A stretch of DNA of 64,000 bases, taken from NCBI GenBank assembly GCA_937136055.1, contig CAKZOD010000075.1:1-64000 (forward strand), read 5' to 3'. This stretch comes from an uncultured Oceanospirillaceae bacterium. Its GTDB lineage: Bacteria; Pseudomonadota; Gammaproteobacteria; Pseudomonadales; Balneatricaceae. This document shows positions 19,960 through 31,581 of the stretch, one piece after another; within the stretch, counting starts at the first letter, position 1; each line of letters opens with the position of its first letter. Below the pieces are notes generated by a model. That model ran no database searches and was not told the origin of the DNA. It saw only the letters and a list, made by a program, of their open reading frames with translations. A program made the translations under genes and the position numbers.

Positions 19960-20148
19960 TTAGCGTTTAGCCTTTCTTTGAGCAGTTTCTATCAGCACAT
20001 CTGCTTTTTGAGCATTTGTCATTTGCGACCATGCACATATTTCAGTCAAACTGCGATAGCATCCTAAACAAATATCCTCTGGCGTTAATGTGCACTGTCT
20101 GATGCAGGGGGAGCTTATTTGTCGATGCTTAGCTGAATTGTTACTCAT
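19960..20148 (-). CDS. DUF1289 family small Cys-rich protein
   Basis: 62 residues with the family pattern SPCIRQCTL, ICLGCYRSLTEICAWSQM: Cys pairs in CxxxC and CxGC spacing followed by EIxxW. DUF1289 proteins are small, probably metal-binding, and of unknown role. It follows the dipeptidase gene in the same direction, 76 bp downstream. Confidence 0.85.
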   Translation of the reverse strand: MSNNSAKHRQISSPCIRQCTLTPEDICLGCYRSLTEICAWSQMTNAQKADVLIETAQRKAKR

Positions 20149-20224
20149 TTTACTCTTTATCCTTTAAGTGCATTTATAAATGCCAATTCAGCTATTTTAT
20201 AACAACTAATTTATAGCCGCTAAC

Positions 20225-21235
20225 TTAGTGCCAAATTTCACCTAGCACCCGCTTAAAGTTTTCACCTAAAAGCGCTTTTAATTCGCTATCTTTCCAACCT
20301 CTTTCTCGCAGTGCCGTGGATATATTGATGAGCTCTGAATGACGAGTGACGCCTTCTACATATCTATCTCGTATATCATTTCCAAACGCTTGGGCATAAT
20401 CACCAATTGCCTCAGGAAAGCGCTTTAAAGTCATTTCTGTTATCGCCTTTACTTTCTCTAAGTCAGAAACCACCGGTAAATCAGTGCCTATAGCGACGTG
20501 CTCTAAACCAACTAAGTTACAAATATACTCTAGCTGTTCAATATAATCGGTAAGTTGCGGCCTGCGTTGCTGATTACCATCCCAACACATCGTTCCATAA
20601 ACACTAGTACCTATTAAACCGCCTCCTTGAGCGACTGCTTTAATTAAATCATCAGTACGATTGCGCGGTACATCTACAACTGCTTTAGCATTCGCATGAG
20701 TAATTAATACTGGTTGTTGGCTGTGCTCAGCAGCTTGCAATGCAGTAATATCACCCACATGACTTAAGTCTATCGCTATTCCTAAATCATTCATTTTCGC
20801 TACCGCTTGCCTACCTAAACCACTAAGCCCTCCATCATTTTTTTCAAGACAGCCATCCCCTAAAAAATTGCGTCTGTTATAAGTCAGTTGCATGATACGA
20901 ATACCTAACTTTTTAAAGAATGCGAGCCTATCCAAATTATCTCCGATGGCTCTCATATTCTGCCACCCCATGATCAAGCCAATCTTATTTTTGCGCTGGG
21001 CAACGTCTAAATCGTTGGTATTTTCTATCAAATGCCAAGGAGTATTTTCTTTTGCAAGCTCGCTTAACCAATGTGCTATTTGCTCACAGCTCTGCTCATA
21101 ATCTCCTTCAAAATGACTCACAGTTACGTTCGCTGCGTTAATATTACCTTGCTTGAGTTCAGTGACATCACCATCACTGTAAAATACCAGTCCGTCGATA
21201 ATCAATGACTGCTGATGTAATTCATCTAAGTTCAT
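20225..21235 (-). CDS. M19-family (renal dipeptidase-like) amidohydrolase
   Basis: 336 residues with peptidase M19 features: GIRIMQLTYNRRNFLGDGC, NDLGIAIDLSHVGD (metal-binding His), PVLITHANAKAV (second His), and GTDLP near the C-terminus. The N-terminal HxD metal motif of classical dipeptidases is absent: the equivalent position reads IIDGLVFYSDGD. This is shared by a subgroup found near glycine betaine and dimethylglycine genes in pseudomonads, so it may act on another dipeptide-like substrate. AGGAAG precedes the ATG. Confidence 0.85.
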   Translation of the reverse strand: MNLDELHQQSLIIDGLVFYSDGDVTELKQGNINAANVTVSHFEGDYEQSCEQIAHWLSELAKENTPWHLIENTNDLDVAQRKNKIGLIMGWQNMRAIGDNLDRLAFFKKLGIRIMQLTYNRRNFLGDGCLEKNDGGLSGLGRQAVAKMNDLGIAIDLSHVGDITALQAAEHSQQPVLITHANAKAVVDVPRNRTDDLIKAVAQGGGLIGTSVYGTMCWDGNQQRRPQLTDYIEQLEYICNLVGLEHVAIGTDLPVVSDLEKVKAITEMTLKRFPEAIGDYAQAFGNDIRDRYVEGVTRHSELINISTALRERGWKDSELKALLGENFKRVLGEIWH

Positions 21236-21288
21236 GTGACTTCCTAATTATGTATTTAGTTTTTTGACTGTCGATTCAGCAACGAGGG

Positions 21289-22296
21289 CTATTTAAAGTG
21301 CGGCATCACATCTTCTGCAAAGCGCTGCATAGCATCAAGTACTTCATTTTGACTCGCACCAATATTGGCATTGAGAATTATTTCATCAATACCTGCTTCT
21401 TTATAAAGCGATAGCCTATCGACCATCTCAGCTGCAGGACAAATCAGCACGCTCTTGCTAAGCTCTTCGATTGTTTGGGTTCTCTCTAGCGGTTCAATTT
21501 GGCCATTTTGCACTTGCCCTGGCCCTGTAAAAACATTATCAAAACGCTTAAAATAGTTATTCGTAAGTACCAACTTATCATCGGCATCTTGTTGATTTTC
21601 TGCGGTATAACATACTCTGAGCAGCGATAACTTAAGCTCATTTGGCTGATCAGCCTGTGCCTTCCCTTGATGAAAAGCTGCCACTTGATCCATCATCATT
21701 TGATTATTGCCTTCTAAAGGCGTCGTTTGTACATGCATCCCACGTTTTGCGCAGTGAAAAATTGCTGGGGGCGCTAAAGCTGCAATCATCAATTGTTGCT
21801 TTCTCATAGGTCTTGGCATTACGGTAATAGGATCAAACTTGTAGTATTTTCCGTCCCACGAAACCTCTTCCTTGGTTAACAATGCTTCTAACACTGCTAA
21901 GGACTCATCGAAACACTCTCGTGTGTCATCCATAGCAACACCTAAACGCTCCATTTCATATTTAAAAGCGCCACGTCCAACTCCCAGTATTAGTCTGCCG
22001 TCACAGAGCATATCTGCTTGGATAACTTCTCCTGCAAAAATTCGCATATCATGCAGTGGCAAAACAGCAATTGATGTGACGATTTCAACCCGCTCAGTGA
22101 CCGCTGCGACTTTCACTGCCATCTGCAAGGGTGCGGGTGTCAGTAATACGTTAAGTAAATGATGTTCAGGTATAGATACCGCGTCATAACCTAAGACATC
22201 GGCAAATTTCGCTTGATCTACCATATCGTTGAATAATCGCTGCCCTGGGTAACTGACATCTGGATAGTAGCTAGAAAGGAAGTGGTTAAATCTCAT
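21289..22296 (-). CDS. LLM-class (luciferase-like) flavin-dependent oxidoreductase
   Basis: 335 residues of the bacterial luciferase-like monooxygenase fold. Features include the N-terminal substrate-region SIPEHHL, a GRLILGVGRGAFKYEME segment that contacts flavin phosphate, and the C-terminal GIDEIILNANIG. It uses reduced flavin and oxygen, or F420-like chemistry in some relatives; substrate unknown. It lies 53 bp upstream of the dipeptidase gene, same strand, and is divergent from a LysR regulator that probably controls it. Confidence 0.85.
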   Translation of the reverse strand: MRFNHFLSSYYPDVSYPGQRLFNDMVDQAKFADVLGYDAVSIPEHHLLNVLLTPAPLQMAVKVAAVTERVEIVTSIAVLPLHDMRIFAGEVIQADMLCDGRLILGVGRGAFKYEMERLGVAMDDTRECFDESLAVLEALLTKEEVSWDGKYYKFDPITVMPRPMRKQQLMIAALAPPAIFHCAKRGMHVQTTPLEGNNQMMMDQVAAFHQGKAQADQPNELKLSLLRVCYTAENQQDADDKLVLTNNYFKRFDNVFTGPGQVQNGQIEPLERTQTIEELSKSVLICPAAEMVDRLSLYKEAGIDEIILNANIGASQNEVLDAMQRFAEDVMPHFK

Positions 22297-22472
22297 AGTA
22301 AACGCCTTCTATAAAATGAGTACTGGTTTCCCAAATATGGCAAACTCCACGACATCAAACAAACGAAAAAAAATAAACACTTACTTCAAAATAATTGATA
22401 TAAATAAATACACGTAATAGGAATGCTTAAAACCTAACCTGGGTGAACCGTTAGCAATAAAGGCTTATAGCT

Positions 22473-23315
22473 ATGCATATCAATACCGCCAAAACGTTTA
22501 TCGAAATTATCGAAACAGGGAGTTTTTTCAAAGCTTCTGAGCAGCTTCATGTAACCCAATCAACCATAAGCATGCGCATCAATGCACTTGAAGAAAATTT
22601 AGGGCAAAAGTTATTCATCAGAAACAAAGCAGGGGTAAAACCTACACCAGCTGGCCTAAAATTTTATAAGTATGCCGTGCAGATAACCCAAAGTTGGCAG
22701 CAAGCTCAACTTGAAATAGCCCTACCTCAAGGGATCGATAAGTATTTACAGTTTGTATGTGATTATAATGTTCCACACCAAACTATGATCAATGTGCTCA
22801 ATCACTTTTGTGCCAGTAACCAGCATTACGCAAGTAGCTTAAAGTTTGCAAACGATAGAGATATAGCACGAGGAATTAAGAGCGGCCAATTTGATATCGC
22901 TTTTAGCTACCACCCACAGATAAACAATGAGCTGCGCTTTTGTGAAGCCTTCCAAGAAACACTTATATTAGTTAGTAAAGAACCCCGTGAGCTAATGCAC
23001 TGGGATCCAGATTATGTTTATGTAGATTATGCAAAATCATTCAGAGACCAGCATAAACTCATCTACCCGATCGATGAAACACCTAAGATCACGCTGCACT
23101 CTAGTGATTTAGCCTTACAGTATATTTTACAAAACGGTGGCTCAGCTTATTTAAGAGAAAGCAGCTGTCAAAAACACATCAGTGAAAAAGCACTTTATAG
23201 AGTACCTAATGCACCGAGCATTTCACTTAGCTGTTATTTACTTTATACCAAAGGATTAGATGAGCAATTGTGGTTTAAACATTTATTCAATTACTTGAAT
23301 AAATTGAGTATTTAA
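22473..23315 (+). CDS. LysR-family transcriptional regulator
   Basis: 280 residues. The N-terminal winged helix (about 1-60) has the typical LysR pattern FIEIIETGSFFKASEQLHVTQST and EENLGQKLFIRNKAGVKPT. The effector domain fills the rest. It is transcribed away from the LLM oxidoreductase gene with 176 bp between them, the classical arrangement for a LysR regulator and its target. The region between has AT-rich sequence but I cannot pick a T-N11-A box with certainty. Confidence 0.88.
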   Translation: MHINTAKTFIEIIETGSFFKASEQLHVTQSTISMRINALEENLGQKLFIRNKAGVKPTPAGLKFYKYAVQITQSWQQAQLEIALPQGIDKYLQFVCDYNVPHQTMINVLNHFCASNQHYASSLKFANDRDIARGIKSGQFDIAFSYHPQINNELRFCEAFQETLILVSKEPRELMHWDPDYVYVDYAKSFRDQHKLIYPIDETPKITLHSSDLALQYILQNGGSAYLRESSCQKHISEKALYRVPNAPSISLSCYLLYTKGLDEQLWFKHLFNYLNKLSI

Positions 23316-23434
23316 ACAGCCATTATTAAAAGAAGAAAGAGAGGAAAAAGGAGAGTAAAGCAGATCAATTGCGATAAAAGAAGCAAAAGTGCTTTACCTT
23401 TTTGGGCTCACCACTTTCACTCTCGTATGTATTT

Positions 23435-23896
23435 TTAAGCGTTGCTTGCCTTTTTAACTTTCATACGGCCAACACCAACCCAAACGACTTCCACCTCTTC
23501 ACCCGCTGCAATATCTTGCTCGCTAGATACATTCCACGAGATACCTGAGTATTGATGCTTAATAGTGCCATTAGCCGACAGTGCTTCATTTAGCTGAAAC
23601 GACTGGCCAATAAAGTCATTTTCAATCGGCGCTTTATCAACATTGTTTTGCATATTTTTAAGCGGTTTCCAAAGCAGTACTGCACTTAAGCCACTAATTA
23701 AAGACGTACTAATCAGAGCTGATATTACTGTTTCAGGTATTAAGCTTGCAAAAAACAGCAAGCTTGTCGCAATCAACCCCAGCGCTAAAAAGAACAAAAA
23801 GAAAGTAGAAAAGCCCAGAACCAAAACTTCTATGACCAATAGCACAAGCCCTAGAATGAGTAATGCTTGTGCTAGATTATTTGTCACTAACTCCAT
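23435..23896 (-). CDS. NfeD-family membrane protein
   Basis: 153 residues. Two or three hydrophobic segments in the first about 75 residues are followed by a C-terminal OB-fold-like domain (IGQSFQLNEALSANGTIKHQYSG, then EEVEVVWVGVGRMKV). NfeD proteins pair with SPFH/stomatin proteins in membrane microdomains. Its ATG overlaps the stop of the stomatin-like gene by one base (TAATG), so the two are translationally coupled. Confidence 0.9.
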   Translation of the reverse strand: MELVTNNLAQALLILGLVLLVIEVLVLGFSTFFLFFLALGLIATSLLFFASLIPETVISALISTSLISGLSAVLLWKPLKNMQNNVDKAPIENDFIGQSFQLNEALSANGTIKHQYSGISWNVSSEQDIAAGEEVEVVWVGVGRMKVKKASNA

Positions 23897-24846
23897 TAAG
23901 CCCCCTTGTTCAAGGTGTTTATAATTGTCATTGCTTGAGCCACCACACTTGATGCATCAGTTGAGCCATCAGGCAATAGAACAACGGTAGATTCTTTCGC
24001 AATTGCCTCTTTTGCACCAATTGCTTTACCTGCCAACTCAAGTTGAATCGCCTTCTGCCCTTGATCCGTTTTAGCGGCCTCACCGACTGTCATTAGCGCT
24101 TCAGCTTTTGCATCGGCGACAGCAATAATGGCTTTCGCTTCACCTTCCGCTTGTAATACTTGCTCAGCTTTATCTGCTTCTGCTGCTAAAACTTGTGCTT
24201 GCTTGCGCCCTTCTGCAACGTTAATTGCTGATTGGCGATCACCTTCTGATTCAAGAATTTGCGCACGCTTAACACGCTCTGCTTTCATTTGTGCTTCCAT
24301 CGCTTCCATGATTGTTGCTGGCGGCACAATATCTTTGATCTCATAACGCAGAACCTGCACGCCCCATGGCTCAGAAGCACTGTTAATAGATTCTACAATG
24401 TTTGAGTTGAGCTTATCACGCTCTTCAAATGTTTTATCTAACTCAATTTTACCAAGTTCAGAACGCATTGTTGTCTGTGCTAATTGCACAACTGCAAAGC
24501 TGTAATCTTCTACACCATAAGTCGCTTTATACGGATCAAGCACTCGAAAATAAAGCACACCATCAACTGTTAGAGTGATGTTATCACGTGTGATCGCACC
24601 TTGGCTTGGCACATCAACTGCTTGCTCTTTTAAAGAGCGATCCGCTGCGATTTTATCAATAAAAGGCATGATAAAGTTTAAGCCCGCAGAACGGTTAGAT
24701 TGAAACTTACCGAATCGTTCAATCACATAAGCACGGTTTTGAGGCACAAAGACAATAGCTGATTTTAGTAAAACAACAACTAACACAAGTACGATGAACT
24801 GCCACGTAAAAGCGAACTCCAAGATAGCTTCAATCAATATATCCAT
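23896..24846 (-). CDS. qmcA: SPFH/stomatin-like membrane protein (QmcA-type)
   Basis: 316 residues: one N-terminal membrane anchor (about 15-32), then the SPFH domain (FVPQNRAYVIERFGKF, DNITLTVDGVLYFRV), then a long alanine/glutamate-rich coiled coil (KAERVKRAQILESEGDRQ) and a short conserved tail. Forms large assemblies on the membrane and scaffolds or shields proteases such as FtsH in E. coli (HflKC, QmcA). It is the first gene of a two-gene operon with the NfeD partner. Confidence 0.9.
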   Translation of the reverse strand: MDILIEAILEFAFTWQFIVLVLVVVLLKSAIVFVPQNRAYVIERFGKFQSNRSAGLNFIMPFIDKIAADRSLKEQAVDVPSQGAITRDNITLTVDGVLYFRVLDPYKATYGVEDYSFAVVQLAQTTMRSELGKIELDKTFEERDKLNSNIVESINSASEPWGVQVLRYEIKDIVPPATIMEAMEAQMKAERVKRAQILESEGDRQSAINVAEGRKQAQVLAAEADKAEQVLQAEGEAKAIIAVADAKAEALMTVGEAAKTDQGQKAIQLELAGKAIGAKEAIAKESTVVLLPDGSTDASSVVAQAMTIINTLNKGA

Positions 24847-24961
24847 TACAAAATTTCCTATAATATTAATAATTTACGAATAATTTATTCCGCGCCAATC
24901 ATATCAAGCTTTTCTATTTATAAGTAAAAAATAGGCTTTCATCTGAGACACTTATTGCAAT

Positions 24962-25408
24962 TTAACTATCCTTTATATTTTCCATCACCACAAAAGTGCT
25001 GCTATTAATAACGAAAGGTAACTCTGAGAGCGTTTCACCCAAAAATTTGCGATAACCTTCCATATTATTAGTTCGCACTTTAAGCAAATAATCAAAATTC
25101 GCCGCAATCATATGGCATTGCTCCACCTCTGGTAATTGACGAACCGCTTTATTAAAAGCTTCTAGCGCCTTCGTTTTTGTATCACTTAAGGTAACTTGTA
25201 CAAACGCAACATGGGACTCTCCCAGTTTAGCCCGATCAACTAGAATATTAAATCCTAGTATATACCCTTGTTTCTCCAACCTATCCATGCGAATTTTACA
25301 AGGCGTTTTTGAAAGGCCTACTCTTGCAGCCAACCCTGTGACACTTATTCTTGAATTCTTTTGTAACTCACTGATGATCGCCCGATCAAACTTATCTAAA
25401 TCATTCAT
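24962..25408 (-). CDS. Lrp/AsnC-family transcriptional regulator
   Basis: 148 residues from the ATG at 25408, beginning MNDLDKFDRAIISELQKN, the normal Lrp start; an ATG five codons upstream is less likely. HTH at about 20-45 (SVTGLAARVGLSKTPCKIRMDRLEKQG), followed by the ligand-binding RAM domain (VEQCHMIAANFDYLLKVRTNNMEGYRKF). It resembles Lrp paralogues that sense amino acids. The cognate target is not obvious from neighbours. Confidence 0.88.
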   Translation of the reverse strand: MNDLDKFDRAIISELQKNSRISVTGLAARVGLSKTPCKIRMDRLEKQGYILGFNILVDRAKLGESHVAFVQVTLSDTKTKALEAFNKAVRQLPEVEQCHMIAANFDYLLKVRTNNMEGYRKFLGETLSELPFVINSSTFVVMENIKDS

Positions 25409-25502
25409 ACTACAACCATTCAACTTAACTGTTGATTATTTACCATCACATAAACTTCTTTATTTTAACAGCGCAATTTATCTTGATACGCCTGTTAAAG
25501 CA

Positions 25503-25524
25503 GTGCCAGAATTCGCTCTGGCAC
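25503..25524. repeat. Stem-loop 1 of three tandem hairpins
   Basis: Arms GTGCCAGA (25503-25510) and TCTGGCAC (25517-25524), loop of 6. Perfect 8-bp stem in the region between the DUF1127 gene and the Lrp-type gene. Confidence 0.6.
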
Positions 25525-25526
25525 TT

Positions 25527-25555
25527 AAAACCTTTTGCAGCTCTTGCTGCAAAGG
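25527..25555 (-). terminator. Stem-loop 2, probable terminator of the DUF1127 transcript
   Basis: Arms CCTTTTGCAGC (25531-25541) and GCTGCAAAGG (25546-25555) pair with one bulged T. On the minus strand the stem is followed by TTTTAAG. It is 56 bp past the stop of the DUF1127 gene. Confidence 0.5.
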
Positions 25556-25571
25556 GATTGTGCTAAGAAAT

Positions 25572-25606
25572 AAGTAGCGCTTAATGCACATAATAAAGCG
25601 CTACTT
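25572..25606. repeat. Stem-loop 3 of three tandem hairpins
   Basis: Arms AAGTAGCGCTT (25572-25582) and AAGCGCTACTT (25596-25606), perfect 11-bp stem with a 13-nt loop, just 5 bp after the stop codon of the minus-strand DUF1127 gene. Confidence 0.6.
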
Positions 25607-25610
25607 GAAG

Positions 25611-25859
25611 CTAACCGCTACTATTCTCAAGGTGCTCCGTTAAAACAGGCGCACTATGGGTAGTCGGTTTCTCTGTTTTCTTTTCTTCAACAGGTAATGG
25701 TGTTTCGTTTAAATTAAGGATAGTACCTGCGTCACGATACATACCGATATCACGAAGTAGATCATCATTTAAATGTTCAACTGATCGATAGGGATCTGGC
25801 GTGAAGATAAGTTCGTTTAAGGCTTTAAGGCCGTTATAAGCGAGTGCTAGGATTGTCAT
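25611..25859 (-). CDS. DUF1127 (YjiS-like) small protein
   Basis: 82 residues. The conserved DUF1127 core is visible as SVEHLNDDLLRDIGMYRDAG at about 26-45, preceded by a short helix and followed by a non-conserved polar tail. These small proteins are often stress- or phosphate-responsive and some bind RNA; no specific role can be assigned. Ribosome site CCGGAG precedes the ATG. Three hairpins follow the gene. Confidence 0.82.
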   Translation of the reverse strand: MTILALAYNGLKALNELIFTPDPYRSVEHLNDDLLRDIGMYRDAGTILNLNETPLPVEEKKTEKPTTHSAPVLTEHLENSSG

Positions 25860-26236
25860 TGTTTTCTCCGGTTATATTAATTGCCGAGAAAACAGAAAGG
25901 AGCATAAAAGATAACTATTAAACGCCGCACTGTTTTCGCGGCATTTAAGTTCAACTCATTAGGTAATATTATTTACCAAAGCAGTACTCAATACACGCGC
26001 AACCACTGAAACTCTTGCAACGGGTGCGAGATTTCGTGCTTGGTGATTGTTGTATCGGACTGGTTTCATGAATTTCACTTTTTTAGTTAATTGAATATCT
26101 CACAACGAGATGGTCGAATATTAACCTAAACAAGTATTGAATCTCAACTACTTTTTAAGTTTAAAATATATTTTTTCTTTAAAAATCCGCAACCTCTACT
26201 TTAGAAGCTGCGGTTTCTATCACTATCTACAACACT
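25860..26236. other. Intergenic region with one very small possible ORF
   Basis: 377 bp between ushA's end and the DUF1127 gene. Minus strand 26069-25959 encodes 36 residues beginning MKPVRYNNHQARNLAPVA, rich in Arg, Val and Asn, but the ribosome site is weak and I recognise no family, so I leave it uncalled as a gene. The DUF1127 promoter should lie near 25880-25950. Confidence 0.4.
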
Positions 26237-27883
26237 CTAGTTACGAACAACATTACCTTTATCATGCGCTTTAGCACTTAAAGGAGAGTGGCTTTCGATG
26301 TAGCCTTTCAATACATCCGCATCGACAAAGCCGCTATTAACATAACCTGCATGCTTATTCATTGCCGGGTATTTGTCACCGCCTGATGCGATGTAGCTAT
26401 TAATTGCCATACGATAAGTTTTAGCTTTATCGATATCTTGACCTTTAATCTTAGCTGATTTGAGCTCACCACCCGTGATTACCAGATCAACACCCGCAAA
26501 CTGTGCAAATGCACCGCTATCAACAGGTTTACTTGCAACTACTGCTAGATAATCCCAAAGCTCAGCACCCGTGAGTTCAACAAAGCTCACAACATTAGCA
26601 AACGGCTGTACTTTCAAGACATCTTTATAAGTGATATCGCCTTCAGCAATACTGTCACGGATACCGCCAGAGTTCATTACCGCAAGATCTGCAGCCACTT
26701 TATCCATTTGCGCTAAAGCAATTAGATGACCCATATTAGTTGGTTGGAAACGCACGACGCCTCGATCACCTTCTAATTTACCATCTACCGATCCGATTTT
26801 CTGTTGCAGCTGCTCTTGGCCTTGCTCTTGGAAAGGTTTAAGGAAGTCTTTTAGCTTTTGATCTTCAGCGATTTCATCTGCAATAAGGACACGAACTTTT
26901 TTGCCTTCTGCATTCTTCACTTTTTTCTTTAAGTTAACAGGAATCAACTGATAGCTTACTAGATTAAGCTCACCGTTTTTGAATTCTAGATCTGCACGCC
27001 CAACATACTTACCCCACTCATGCGCTTGCATGATTAGCGTACCGTTTTGGCTATCAGGCATACACGCCATCCCTGCTTTGTACTTACTAATTAAGGCACC
27101 TTGTGCGTCAGTACAAACCGGATCTTGTGAGTGACCACCGATAATCATATCAATACCAGGAACAGAACGAGCAAGTGTTACATCTCCCGGTGCATTGATA
27201 CCAAAGCTAGCATCTTTATAGTGCCCCATGTGAGTTGCAGCGATGACAACATCAGCTTTTGCTTTTAGCTCAGGCAGCAGTTTTTTGGCTTCATCAACAG
27301 GCTTGGTAAAAGCGATGTTACCCATGAATTCAGGGTTGCCCAACTTTTTAGTATCTTCTGTTGTCAGCCCCATTACAGCGATACGTAAATCACCTTTTTG
27401 GAATACTTTATAAGGCTTAAATAGACGCTCTTTTGTCGACTCATCGTAAATATTAGCCGCTAAGAAAGGGAAGTTTACCCAACTTTCTTGCTTGCGAATA
27501 ACTGATAACTTGTTATCAAATTCATGGTTACCAATCGCCATTGCATCATAGCCAATTTGCGCCATTCCTTTGAAATCAGGCTCGGCATCTTGCAAATCTG
27601 ATTCAGGAACACCTGTATTGATATCACCACCTGATAGCAATAATAACTCGCCGCCCGCTGCAGCAACTTCAGCGCGAATACTATCGACTAGCGTTTTACG
27701 GGCAGCCATACCATATTCGCCGTGGCGATTAGACCAAAAGCGACCATGGTTATCATTGGTATGCAATATCGTTAATTTATAACTTTTATCTTTTTCCCAC
27801 TGCTCACCTTGTGCTGTTGCATGTAGTGATACAGCTGCAAAACTGGTCATAGTCGCTATTGCTAGCAATGCGGTTTTTCTCAT
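26237..27883 (-). CDS. ushA: UshA: periplasmic UDP-sugar hydrolase / 5'-nucleotidase
   Basis: 548 residues from the ATG at 27883, which has GGGAGA at the right distance and gives a signal peptide (MRKTALLAIATMTSFAAVS...HATA); upstream in-frame starts would bury the signal. The metallophosphatase domain shows LTILHTNDNHGRFW, LSGGDINTGVPESD, GNHEFDN and GGHSQDP. The C-terminal substrate domain has GGIRDSIAEGDITY and NSYIASGGDKYPAM. It matches E. coli UshA along its length. It hydrolyses UDP-sugars and nucleotides in the periplasm to allow uptake of nucleosides and phosphate. Confidence 0.95.
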   Translation of the reverse strand: MRKTALLAIATMTSFAAVSLHATAQGEQWEKDKSYKLTILHTNDNHGRFWSNRHGEYGMAARKTLVDSIRAEVAAAGGELLLLSGGDINTGVPESDLQDAEPDFKGMAQIGYDAMAIGNHEFDNKLSVIRKQESWVNFPFLAANIYDESTKERLFKPYKVFQKGDLRIAVMGLTTEDTKKLGNPEFMGNIAFTKPVDEAKKLLPELKAKADVVIAATHMGHYKDASFGINAPGDVTLARSVPGIDMIIGGHSQDPVCTDAQGALISKYKAGMACMPDSQNGTLIMQAHEWGKYVGRADLEFKNGELNLVSYQLIPVNLKKKVKNAEGKKVRVLIADEIAEDQKLKDFLKPFQEQGQEQLQQKIGSVDGKLEGDRGVVRFQPTNMGHLIALAQMDKVAADLAVMNSGGIRDSIAEGDITYKDVLKVQPFANVVSFVELTGAELWDYLAVVASKPVDSGAFAQFAGVDLVITGGELKSAKIKGQDIDKAKTYRMAINSYIASGGDKYPAMNKHAGYVNSGFVDADVLKGYIESHSPLSAKAHDKGNVVRN

Positions 27884-28104
27884 TATTATCTCCCTGTGCT
27901 CTCTTATTCTGTTCGCCATCAGATAGCGACGTTTCATCAATTACGCGGCCAATTCTTACCGAGCGATTTGATAGGCTAAAATCCTAACATTTCTACTTAT
28001 CGAAAAATATAACTTGCTGCAAAGCATAGTAAATTTATCTGACACTATTATGACAATAGCTATAGCACCAAATGCGTTTCACTGATAACACTACTACAAA
28101 GCCG

Positions 28105-28671
28105 CTACTCATCCTGACTTTGATCCATACTTTTAGATAAACGCTCGAACAACTCTCCTTCACAGTTACGACAAGGCTGAATCACCTTCGTTTCTAGCAT
28201 TTGCCATTGTTCTTCACAATTTAAGCAACGTAAGGTTCCCGCTGCACAAACCTCCCCTAACATATATTGTGTTTCTGAGCAGTCAATCTTTTCTGAAAGT
28301 GCAATACTATCAATGATGGTTTTATCAGCCAGCTCCAAAAATTGCTGTTTAGTTGATTGTTCAAGAAAATTCAAATCGAAATTTAGCCAGGCTGCCAAGC
28401 CCTCCCCTGTTTCATGTAAGTACTCACTCAATAACTTGATATCTCGATATACATATTGTGCGAGCAAATGCAGCTCATCACTTGTCATTTGTTCAGCGGT
28501 CTGCTCTAACGCGATCGCTTCATCGACCATTTCACGAACGATTTGAGTTGAGGCATCCGTTGTTTGCAAGCTAGTTTTAGAGATACGTTCAACGATGCGA
28601 TCGTAACCTACGACCAAAGAATTTTCTGTTTGTGCGGCGCTTTTATTCTCGGTTTTATTATTCGACTTCAT
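28105..28671 (-). CDS. ybeL: Zinc-ribbon protein YbeL (DUF1451)
   Basis: 188 residues from the ATG at 28671, preceded by a perfect GGAGGA. A helical N-terminal region is followed by a C-terminal zinc ribbon with CxxC pairs: LRCLNCEEQW and QPCRNCEGELFERL. Divergent from leuS, exactly as ybeL/leuS lie together in E. coli. Function unknown. Confidence 0.88.
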   Translation of the reverse strand: MKSNNKTENKSAAQTENSLVVGYDRIVERISKTSLQTTDASTQIVREMVDEAIALEQTAEQMTSDELHLLAQYVYRDIKLLSEYLHETGEGLAAWLNFDLNFLEQSTKQQFLELADKTIIDSIALSEKIDCSETQYMLGEVCAAGTLRCLNCEEQWQMLETKVIQPCRNCEGELFERLSKSMDQSQDE

Positions 28672-28690
28672 AATATCCTCCAAAAGATAA

Positions 28691-31405
<2,715 letters not shown>

Positions 31406-31414
31406 TCCCCGCTA

Positions 31415-31454
31415 GACTAGAGCAGTTTTTATAGCTGCTTTAGTCATAGTTTTT
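31415..31454 (+). terminator. Hairpin terminator after leuS
   Basis: Arms GACTAGAGCAG (31415-31425) and CTGCTTTAGTC (31435-31445) pair over 11 bp with one G-U; then ATAGTTTTT. It begins 10 bp after the leuS stop. Confidence 0.65.
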
Positions 31455-31465
31455 ACAACGATAAA

Positions 31466-31503
31466 GAATGGTTTAAGATTAACGAAAGCTGCTTAAACCA
31501 TTC
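31466..31503 (+). repeat. Second perfect inverted repeat upstream of lptE
   Basis: Arms GAATGGTTTAAG (31466-31477) and CTTAAACCATTC (31492-31503) are a perfect 12-bp inverted repeat with a 14-nt loop, 12 bp beyond the leuS terminator and 78 bp before the lptE ATG. It has no U-tract. Confidence 0.6.
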
Positions 31504-31581
31504 AAACTTACAACCCAGACCTCATCCATTTAAATCGATGGTTAATTCAGGCCTCCTTTTAACATTCGACTGGAATAAATC

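Noticed and set aside
25959..26069. Minus-strand ORF of 36 residues (MKPVRYNNHQ...)
   Set aside because: Plausible composition but weak ribosome site and no recognised family; noted in the intergenic entry only.
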